This document shows positions 56,555 through 64,000 of a stretch of 64,000 bases of DNA, one piece after another. The first letter of the stretch is position 1; every line of letters starts with the position of its first letter. The notes under the pieces were generated by a model. It searched no databases, had not been told where the DNA came from, and worked only from the letters and a program-made list of their open reading frames with translations. Position numbers and translations under genes: made by a program. Source of the stretch: Pseudorhizobium tarimense. Lineage in GTDB: Bacteria > Pseudomonadota > Alphaproteobacteria > Rhizobiales > Rhizobiaceae. The stretch spans positions 1-64,000 of the forward strand of contig NZ_JALJRA010000008.1 of assembly GCF_022968135.1 (NCBI RefSeq), given 5' to 3'.

Positions 56555-57706
56555 ATGGCCCTTCATTTCGAACGGAGCGAGTATTCCGACAGGCTCACGC
56601 GCCTCCTTAATAGGATGCGCGAGGAAAAGCTGGAGGCTATGCTGCTCTTTGCTCAGGAGAGCATGTACTGGCTGACCGGCTACGACACCTTCGGCTACTG
56701 CTTCTTTCAGACGCTGGTGGTGAAGTCGGACGGCACGATGACCCTCCTCACCCGCTCCGCAGACCTTCGGCAGGCAAAGCACACCTCAATCATCGAGAAT
56801 GTGGTCGTATGGGTGGACCGGGTGAATGCCGACCCGACGCTCGACCTGAAGAACCTGCTCAACGACATGGACCTGCTGGGGTCTCGAATCGGCGTCGAAT
56901 ACGACACGCACGGCATGACAGGTCGCACCGCACAGCTCCTCGACAACCAGCTGTCCTCTTTCGGCCAGATCGTCGATGCCTCCTACCTCGTCAGCGGACT
57001 GCGGCTGAGAAAGAGCCGGGCGGAGATCGCCTATGTCCGTCGCGCCGCCGAATTGGCGGACGATGCGCTGGATGCTGCCCTGCCGCTGATCAAGGCGGGC
57101 GGTAGCGAAGCCGTTGTCCTTGCCGCCATGCAGGGCGCAGTCTTTGCCGGCGGCGGCGACTATCCGGCAAACGAATTCATCATCGGCTCCGGGCCGGATG
57201 CCCTTCTCTGCCGCTACAAGGCTGGACGCAGAACGCTGGATGCAAATGACCAGCTGACGCTCGAATGGGCCGGGGCGAGCGCGCACTACCATGCGGCCAT
57301 GATGCGGACCGTGATCATCGGCGAGCCCACGCCGCGGCACCGCGAGCTCTACCGGGCATGCCTGGAGACCATTACGGCCATCGAAGGCGTGCTTCGTCCG
57401 GGCAATACCTTCGGCGATGTCTTCGACACCCACGCCCGCATCCTCGACGAGCGGGGGCTCACCCGCCACCGGCTGAACGCCTGCGGTTACTCGCTCGGCG
57501 CCCGCTTCTCGCCCTCCTGGATGGAGCATCAGATGTTCCATGTCGGCAATCCGCAGGAAATCCTGCCCGACATGAGCCTCTTCGTTCACATGATCATCAT
57601 GGATTCCGACACCGGCGCCGCGATGACCCTTGGCCATACCTATCTCACCACGGAGGATGCGCCACAGGCCCTGTCCCGACATGGGCTCGACCTCATTGTC
57701 CACTGA
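56555..57706 (+). CDS. M24-fold (Xaa-Pro peptidase/ectoine hydrolase-like) protein
   Basis: A 383-residue protein with the creatinase-type N-domain and the pita-bread M24 domain. The usual metal ligands are changed: the first Asp-X-Gly region reads LEWAGASAHYHAAMMRTV, and the His of the GHGIG motif is replaced in SLGARFSPSWMEHQM. The YHAXXXRT pattern is more like DoeA-type hydrolases that cleave ectoine than like PepP. A metal-free hydrolase is likely; the substrate is open. It begins one base after the PgeF stop, with GGGAGGAC as ribosome site. Confidence 0.8.
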   Translation: MALHFERSEYSDRLTRLLNRMREEKLEAMLLFAQESMYWLTGYDTFGYCFFQTLVVKSDGTMTLLTRSADLRQAKHTSIIENVVVWVDRVNADPTLDLKNLLNDMDLLGSRIGVEYDTHGMTGRTAQLLDNQLSSFGQIVDASYLVSGLRLRKSRAEIAYVRRAAELADDALDAALPLIKAGGSEAVVLAAMQGAVFAGGGDYPANEFIIGSGPDALLCRYKAGRRTLDANDQLTLEWAGASAHYHAAMMRTVIIGEPTPRHRELYRACLETITAIEGVLRPGNTFGDVFDTHARILDERGLTRHRLNACGYSLGARFSPSWMEHQMFHVGNPQEILPDMSLFVHMIIMDSDTGAAMTLGHTYLTTEDAPQALSRHGLDLIVH

Positions 57707-57789
57707 CCTCTGTGTCAGAACGGAGAATTGACTTGCAGGAAAGGTGGCACATAAGGTCTCGACCGGCGGACTGAGTGACGGAGGTGGAG

Positions 57790-58542
57790 ATGCGAGGATC
57801 GGCAACGGCACTGTGCGCCACTTTGTTTTCGCTCGCGCTGACCGCCTGCAACACGACTGACGCCCTGACACCACAGGTGGACGTCGGCGGCGGACTCCGC
57901 CCCTCCACTCCCGTCACCCAAGCGGAAGCAGATGTGCTGGCTGGCGCGGATCGTCAGGTTGCCTATCAGAGCGAGAGTGTCGAACAGCCGCGCCATCTCC
58001 GCCCGCCGCAAAACACTCTGGAAGCACAGGCGCAGGCTCTGGAAGCTGGGCAGACATCGCCGTCTGCCTCGGGTCCTGAAGCCTTCGCCCCGCTCTCTCG
58101 TTCGGCTGCCGCCGCCCCGCCCCCAGCACCAGCTGCAGCTTCGCCGTCACAGGTCGCCTCACTCCCCTCAACGGCTGCCGGCACGATCCGCTTCCTTCCC
58201 ATCATCGGGGCGCCGGTACAGTCGGTGACGCCACTGTCGCGCCAACTGGGCGCTCAGGCGCGAGCGGCAGGCCTCAGCATCCGCGCCTCAGGGGACGTCA
58301 CCGCCGACCACATCCTTAAGGGCTATTTCTCCGCCTTCGGCGACGCCAGCGCCGTCACCGTCGTCTATGTCTGGGATATCCTCGACAACAGCGGTGCGCG
58401 GCTGCACCGTCTGCAGGGACAGGTGCAGGTCCCCACATCGGCAAAGGATCCCTGGGCAGCGGTTCCTCCCTCGACGATGGAGACGATCGCCACCAAGACG
58501 ATCAACGAGTACGTGGCATGGAAGCAGTCGCAGACCGGCTGA
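57790..58542 (+). CDS. putative lipoprotein (250 aa), Pro/Ala-rich
   Basis: The N-terminus is a lipoprotein signal with lipobox LALTAC (Cys19 or so), so the mature protein should be anchored by Lgt/Lsp/Lnt. Then comes a Pro/Ala/Ser-rich linker and a C-terminal ~120-residue domain (RFLPIIGAPVQSVTPLSRQLGAQA... to the end), unknown to me. I use the ATG at 57790, with GGAGG ahead; the GTG at 57775 adds five residues. It stands alone between the M24-type and prs genes. Confidence 0.7.
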   Translation: MRGSATALCATLFSLALTACNTTDALTPQVDVGGGLRPSTPVTQAEADVLAGADRQVAYQSESVEQPRHLRPPQNTLEAQAQALEAGQTSPSASGPEAFAPLSRSAAAAPPPAPAAASPSQVASLPSTAAGTIRFLPIIGAPVQSVTPLSRQLGAQARAAGLSIRASGDVTADHILKGYFSAFGDASAVTVVYVWDILDNSGARLHRLQGQVQVPTSAKDPWAAVPPSTMETIATKTINEYVAWKQSQTG

Positions 58543-58655
58543 GGCTCCGGGTCACAGATTGTTCATAAAATTCTCGGCCATACGGGAAACGCTCTTGCAT
58601 TCGCTCAGTGCGGCGGTAAAAGGCGCCCATTCAGCGTCACAACGGGCGGGCCGAA

Positions 58656-59588
<933 letters not shown>

Positions 59589-59691
59589 CCTTTTTCGACG
59601 GCAGTATACGGGAGTCGGACATTAAGATTGCCGCAATGAATGTCTGACAAAGATTTCGCCACCATTGTTGTATGTGTGGGGGAAACACGCC

Positions 59692-61962
59692 ATGTCGCGG
59701 TCATCGAGTTCTGCCGGCGCCGGCAGATCTTTGTCTATCAAGGCTAAATTTGCGGGTCTGGTGGTCGGGGCGACCTTCGTCTCGTGCCTGTCCGTCGGGT
59801 TGCTGAGCTATCAGATCGGCAAGGACGGACTGATCGAAGCAAGCAAGCTCCGGCTCGAGTCGGTTGCTGGAAACCAGGCCAAGGCGCTCCAGAACTATCA
59901 GGACCGTATCTCGCAATCGCTCGCCGACCTCGCGCAGAACACGGCAATCGGTCAGGCCGTCGAGACAATGACGAACGTCATCCCGAGCGAGGGAGAGAGC
60001 ATCAAGGCGGAGTACCAGAAGGCGGGCAAGTCGGTCGAGGACCGCGCGGCCTTCGACGGCGCAGGCCTCAAGCTGCTCTACGCGATCCACCACAGCTCGA
60101 TCCATGGAACGATCGCCAGCGCTTGGAAGAACGCCCGGGTCAGCGACATCTACGTCACCGACCTCAACGGCACGATCGTCTACTCCGTCACCAAGGGCAG
60201 CGAACTGCTGCAGAACGTGTCGGCAGTGCCTGCCATCGGCGATCTTGTCGCCCGCATCCAGGCAGGTTCCGCCGAAGAGGTGCAGACATCCCCGTTCGCC
60301 CCCTATGAAGCGGATGGGGGTAAGCCGTCGGCCTTGATCGGCAAGCAGCTTGCCGTCGCCTCCTGGGGTAAGATGGTCACCAAAGGTACCGTGATCTTCC
60401 GCATCTCCTCTGAGCAGCTGACGCGGGCGGTCACGCCGGACGAATTCGGCAAGTCCATCGACGAAGCCTTGCTGCTCGACGGCAAGGGCGTTTATCGCAG
60501 CGGCGCCTTTGTCGCCGGGCAGTCTCACGAAATCCCCGCCGCCCTGGCCGAAGCCTCCGTCAGCCAGTCGGCCGGCTCGGCATTCGCCACCGTCGGCGAT
60601 CATCCGCTCTTCTTCGCCTACCAGCCGGTGACGCTGTTTGGCGACAAGCACTTGCTGGCGATGGGACAGGCTGAGGCACAGGTCCTGGCCTCCGCGCGCG
60701 ACCTCGCGATGTGGGCAATCCTTGCAACGCTTGCCGTGCTCGCCATCATGGGCGCCGCCGGCACCTATATCGCCGCCCGTCTCACCCGTCCGCTGACCGA
60801 ACTGGCCAGGCTGATGAACCGTCTCAACGACGGCGACAAGACGATCGTCGTCGAACACACCAAGCGGGGTGACGAAGTTGGCGTCATGGCCCGCGCGCTT
60901 GAATCCTTCCGCCAGGGTGCGCTGGACAAGGAGCGCATGGAGGAAGAAGCATCGCGTAAGTCTGAAGAGCTGGACGAAGAGCGCCAGCAGCGCGAGGCGG
61001 AAAAAGCTGCCAGCAGCAGAGAAATCGAAGAGGCAGTCTCTGCCCTCGCCACCGGCCTTGCAGCCCTCTCGCGCGGGAAACTCGATCAGCGGATCACCAA
61101 GGCCTTTGCGCCATCGCTCGATCACCTGCGGCATGACTTCAACAACTCCCTTGCGGGCCTGGAGTCGACGATCGCCTCCATCGGCAATAGCGTCACTACT
61201 ATCCGCGCCGGTTCCGGCGAACTGAAGATGGCTTCGGACGATCTCTCGCGCCGCACCGAACGTCAGGCTGCCGCACTCGAGGAAGCCGCTGCAGCCCTCG
61301 CCGAGATGACCGGCTCCGTCAACGGCGCCCTCACCCGCTGCGAGACGGCTGTCGACGTGGCTGCCGATACGCTGAAGGGCGCTCACACGTCCACCGACGT
61401 CGTTCAGAACGCGATCCAGGCCATGGAGCGCATCGAAAGCTCGTCGTCGAAGATCCGCCAGATCATCGACGTGATCGATCAGATCGCCTTCCAGACCAAC
61501 CTGCTCGCCCTCAACGCAGGTGTTGAAGCCGCTCGCGCGGGCGAGGCTGGCAAGGGCTTTGCCGTCGTGGCGCAGGAAGTTCGCGAACTTGCCCAGAAGT
61601 CGGCCACCGCTGCTCGCGATATTGGCCAGTTGATCACCGCATCGGCAAGCGACGTCGAAAACGGCGTGGCCCTCGTCCTGAAGACCGGTGAGAGCTTGGA
61701 GCATATCCAGGGCAACATCCAGTCCATCAATGAGCATATTGGCGCAATCGTGAGCTCTTCCCGCGAGCAGTCTGCACGCCTCGGCGAGATCAACTCCGCC
61801 GTCAGCGGCCTCGATCAGGTCACGCAGCAGAACGCGGCCATGGTCGAGGAAACATCCGCCTCGGCCCACTCTCTCGCCAACGAAGCGGAAGTGCTGAACG
61901 AGCAGATTAGCCACTTCTCCGTCAGCGAAGGCGGTGCAGACACGGCGCGCCGCGCGGCGTAA
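59692..61962 (+). CDS. methyl-accepting chemotaxis protein
   Basis: A 756-residue chemoreceptor. Helix 1 is at ~18-38, a large periplasmic sensor domain follows to ~335, helix 2 lies at about 336-358, then HAMP and the cytoplasmic signalling hairpin with IIDVIDQIAFQTNLLALNAGVEAARAGEAGKGFAVVAQEVRELA. The tip reads NAGVEAARAGE, where most receptors have NAAVEAARAGE. No C-terminal CheR-binding pentapeptide is seen. The ATG at 59692 has GGGGGAAAC upstream. The ligand is unknown. A strong terminator ends it. Confidence 0.93.
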   Translation: MSRSSSSAGAGRSLSIKAKFAGLVVGATFVSCLSVGLLSYQIGKDGLIEASKLRLESVAGNQAKALQNYQDRISQSLADLAQNTAIGQAVETMTNVIPSEGESIKAEYQKAGKSVEDRAAFDGAGLKLLYAIHHSSIHGTIASAWKNARVSDIYVTDLNGTIVYSVTKGSELLQNVSAVPAIGDLVARIQAGSAEEVQTSPFAPYEADGGKPSALIGKQLAVASWGKMVTKGTVIFRISSEQLTRAVTPDEFGKSIDEALLLDGKGVYRSGAFVAGQSHEIPAALAEASVSQSAGSAFATVGDHPLFFAYQPVTLFGDKHLLAMGQAEAQVLASARDLAMWAILATLAVLAIMGAAGTYIAARLTRPLTELARLMNRLNDGDKTIVVEHTKRGDEVGVMARALESFRQGALDKERMEEEASRKSEELDEERQQREAEKAASSREIEEAVSALATGLAALSRGKLDQRITKAFAPSLDHLRHDFNNSLAGLESTIASIGNSVTTIRAGSGELKMASDDLSRRTERQAAALEEAAAALAEMTGSVNGALTRCETAVDVAADTLKGAHTSTDVVQNAIQAMERIESSSSKIRQIIDVIDQIAFQTNLLALNAGVEAARAGEAGKGFAVVAQEVRELAQKSATAARDIGQLITASASDVENGVALVLKTGESLEHIQGNIQSINEHIGAIVSSSREQSARLGEINSAVSGLDQVTQQNAAMVEETSASAHSLANEAEVLNEQISHFSVSEGGADTARRAA

Positions 61963-61995
61963 GGACGCGCCGACCACCTAGAGCTGCCAAACTCG

Positions 61996-62028
61996 AAGCG
62001 CCGGCCAAATCTTGAGCCGGCGCTTTTT
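61996..62028 (+). terminator. terminator of the chemoreceptor gene
   Basis: A perfect 10-bp stem, AAGCGCCGGC/GCCGGCGCTT, with a 10-base loop and a T-run, 34 bp after the stop. Confidence 0.9.
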
Positions 62029-62095
62029 CTTTTGTCTTGCATCTGGAGACGCCGGAGCTAGTTCTGCGCAGCAGACAAATGAGACGGAGTGAGAG

Positions 62096-62347
62096 ATGGC
62101 AGCGCGCGACCGCTATTCGAGAAAGCTGGAATGTTCGCAGTGCGGCAATTCGGGCTTTGCAGAGGTTTCCGAAAGCGAAGAACGCCGCGGCGGCAATCGC
62201 GACTTCAAGATCGACGAGATGCCGACGGGCTTCTCTGCAGAGTTCCCCTCGTCCGATCCCCGCAAGTATATGGTCCGCTGCCAATGCGGGCACAAGTTTC
62301 GTTTCGAGCAAAAAACCGCCTATCCGCCGGGTGGCGAGCCACGCTGA
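62096..62347 (+). CDS. small zinc-ribbon-like protein, hypothetical (83 aa)
   Basis: An 83-residue cytoplasmic protein with CSQC (13-16) and CQC (62-64) pairs, spaced as in a zinc ribbon, and Arg/Lys-rich flanks. No known name. GGAGTGAGAG sits just ahead of the ATG at 62096. It lies between the chemoreceptor and the GGDEF/EAL gene, which is convergent. It may bind nucleic acid or another protein; this is a guess. Confidence 0.6.
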   Translation: MAARDRYSRKLECSQCGNSGFAEVSESEERRGGNRDFKIDEMPTGFSAEFPSSDPRKYMVRCQCGHKFRFEQKTAYPPGGEPR

Positions 62348-62370
62348 ACTGGCGCAGCCAGAGAGCCACT

Positions 62371-64000
62371 TCAGGCGGCTTTGGTCCCGCCCGAGGCGCC
62401 GCTCTTTGGCTCGCGATTGACGATCGCGTCGATACCTTCCCTGGGTCCCGGCTTGCCGAACAAGAAGCCCTGGACCTGCACGCATCCTTCTTTACGCAGG
62501 AATTCTATATGAGCGTCGGTCTCTACGCCTTCAGCGAGAACCGGGATGTCGAGGCTTGAGGCAAGGATCAGCGTCGACCGCACAATGGCTGCCGACTGGG
62601 AGTTGGTGGCGACTCCATCAACGAACTGCCGGTCGATCTTGATCTTGTCGAAGGGAAAGGTCAGCAGCATCGATAGCGAGGAATAGCCGGTTCCGTAATC
62701 GTCCATTGCGATCCGAACGCCGAGGCTCTTGAGGTGGCGGATGGTCTGAAGCGCCCGCTGATGGTCGGCAACGATACCGCTTTCGGTGATCTCCAGCTCG
62801 AGCCTTGCGGGTGCAAGGCCCGTTTCCTGAAGTGCCTCCTGCACCATCGCGGGAAAATTGCGGTCGGAGAGCTGCTGCGTTGCCACGTTGACAGCGATCG
62901 GCAGAGGGTTCAGCCAGCTCGCCGCTTCCCGACAGGCCTCACGTAGGACCCAGACGCCGAGCTCGATGATGAAGCCGCTGCTTTCGGCAATCGGGATGAA
63001 GTCGGACGGTGGCACCACGCCGCGATTCGGATGGTTCCAGCGAAGCAGCGCCTCGAAGCCGACCACCTCACCGGTGAAGGTGTCGTTCTGCCGCTGATAG
63101 TACAGCTCGAACTGGCCTTCGCGCAGCCCGGCCCGCATGTCCATTGCGAGAACGTTTCTTTCGCGCGCTGCGAGGTCCATGGAAGCGTCATAGAAGCAGA
63201 CGGCATTGTTGCCGCTCGCCTTGGCGCGGTACATCGCGACATCCGCCTGGGCCAGCAGATCATCTGGGGAAGCGCCGTCTGCAAGCACTGCGATCCCGAC
63301 GCTTGTCCCGACGGTCAGCGTGCTGCCCTGCCACTCGATCGGCTTGCAGATCTCGTTGATGATCCGTTGCGCGTAGCGGTAAGCGTCGGCCTTGACGTAG
63401 TAACGCCGCGTCATTGCGACAAATTCGTCGCCGCCCACGCGGGCGATGAATTCGTCGTCACCGGTGACTGTGCTCAACCGTCCGCCGATAGCCCTCAAAA
63501 CAGCATCCCCGGCGGCATGACCATGGACGTCGTTGACCTCCTTGAAGCGATCAAGGTCGAACGACAGCACCGCAATCTGCGCATTGCCGCCAATGCGGCC
63601 GGCGGCCAGCGCCAGCTCTTCCGTGAACGAGGTTCTGTTCGGTAATCCGGTCAAAGGGTCGTGCAGAGAAAGATGGCGGTAACGCTCGAACGCATCCTGC
63701 GTTGTGCTGGAATCGATTAGGTAGGTCGCCGCAGCCATAGCGAGGAGCGCCAGCATGAGGAAGAACACGCCGAGTGCCAACATCACGGGGGGCAGAACGG
63801 TGGCCGGTATGGGAAGATTGCCATCGAGCACAACGTCGACGGCCGCCATGCCGAGAAAATGGGCCGACGCGATGGCGAGGACCAGGGCAGCCACAGATCC
63901 ATATTGGCAAACCCGTCCGATCGGTCGGCCGATACGGTTGGTGGCAAGCCCCCCGAAGACGCCTGCCGCAACGAGGGAGGCTGCCACATAGCGCCACTCC
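62371..64000 (-). CDS. MHYT-like, GGDEF and EAL domain protein (5' end outside the window)
   Basis: At least 543 residues of a cyclic-di-GMP enzyme, cut by the right window edge. The visible N-terminus has four hydrophobic helices, with SAHFLGMAAVD resembling an MHYT sensor repeat, then the GGDEF domain (active-site RVGGDEFVAM) and the EAL domain (FEALLRWNHP, ITESGI, MDDYGTGYSSL, KIDRQFV). Both active-site sets look intact, so it may make and break cyclic-di-GMP. The reading frame stays open to base 64000, and the true start lies outside. Confidence 0.93.
   Translation of the reverse strand, partial: EWRYVAASLVAAGVFGGLATNRIGRPIGRVCQYGSVAALVLAIASAHFLGMAAVDVVLDGNLPIPATVLPPVMLALGVFFLMLALLAMAAATYLIDSSTTQDAFERYRHLSLHDPLTGLPNRTSFTEELALAAGRIGGNAQIAVLSFDLDRFKEVNDVHGHAAGDAVLRAIGGRLSTVTGDDEFIARVGGDEFVAMTRRYYVKADAYRYAQRIINEICKPIEWQGSTLTVGTSVGIAVLADGASPDDLLAQADVAMYRAKASGNNAVCFYDASMDLAARERNVLAMDMRAGLREGQFELYYQRQNDTFTGEVVGFEALLRWNHPNRGVVPPSDFIPIAESSGFIIELGVWVLREACREAASWLNPLPIAVNVATQQLSDRNFPAMVQEALQETGLAPARLELEITESGIVADHQRALQTIRHLKSLGVRIAMDDYGTGYSSLSMLLTFPFDKIKIDRQFVDGVATNSQSAAIVRSTLILASSLDIPVLAEGVETDAHIEFLRKEGCVQVQGFLFGKPGPREGIDAIVNREPKSGASGGTKAA

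Noticed and set aside
59701..61977. A 758-codon minus-strand frame opposite the chemoreceptor
   Set aside because: It mirrors the chemoreceptor gene, contains no domain motif and reflects the codon bias of high-GC DNA.

Overview
The window is 64 kb of high-GC chromosome from an alphaproteobacterium of the order Hyphomicrobiales, most likely the family Rhizobiaceae (Sinorhizobium/Rhizobium/Agrobacterium relatives). This rests on recognisable gene families and order: dnaG-rpoD, carA, carB, greA, a LpsB-type glycosyltransferase, lrp, lpsL, trxB and an LsrB/VtlR-type LysR regulator followed by two tandem AbcR-like small RNAs. An alphaproteobacterial LexA box (GTTC-N7-GTTC) agrees. The genus cannot be fixed by reading alone. 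Most of the window is ordinary core chromosome with small accessory cassettes.

Layout. 1-4411: a visibly less GC-rich segment with one very large SIR2-domain gene, ending at the 3' end of a tRNA with anticodon CAT (probably tRNA-Ile2); this looks like the edge of an integrated defence island. 4600-10500: small housekeeping and stress genes (SIMPL protein, YjbQ, DUF1428, Zn-alcohol dehydrogenase, UV-damage endonuclease, DUF930 protein, SMR efflux). 10567-17168: rpoD, dnaG, yqeY, carA. 17200-21015: MATE efflux, zinc metallopeptidase, Fsr-type MFS. 21180-24845: carB with a terminator-like hairpin in its leader. 24889-30523: accessory block with an ArsR-SRPBCC-SRPBCC operon, a DHA2-type MFS pump, and a radical-SAM/UdgX DNA-repair operon under a LexA box. 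30718-35680: greA and LPS genes. 35863-39692: trxB, lsrB, two sRNAs, and an ArsR/old-yellow-enzyme operon. 40296-43885: chaA and an exported SDR, each carrying one frameshift, with a sugar dehydrogenase between. 43955-48308: aspartate aminotransferase, DMT transporter, cold-shock protein, metallo-hydrolase and small membrane proteins. 48553-51176: MarR/response-regulator/histidine-kinase operon. 51178-57706: csaA, proC, ybjN, ubiK, lgt, midA, pgeF and an M24-fold protein. 57790-64000: lipoprotein, prs, chemoreceptor, zinc-ribbon protein and a GGDEF/EAL protein cut by the window edge.

How the genes work together. carA and carB (about 4 kb apart) make carbamoyl phosphate for arginine and pyrimidines. 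lpsB, the two downstream unknown or glycosyltransferase genes and lpsL form a surface-polysaccharide locus. trxB, LsrB and the AbcR-like RNAs form a redox/transport regulatory neighbourhood. The radical-SAM and UdgX genes form a damage-inducible repair unit. The most notable items are the giant SIR2 protein at a tRNA 3' end, the LexA-controlled UdgX cassette, the carB leader hairpin with a possible Arg-rich leader peptide, and the tandem sRNA locus whose two copies have different upstream palindromes.

No CRISPR array, insertion sequence, rRNA or phage structural gene was recognised.
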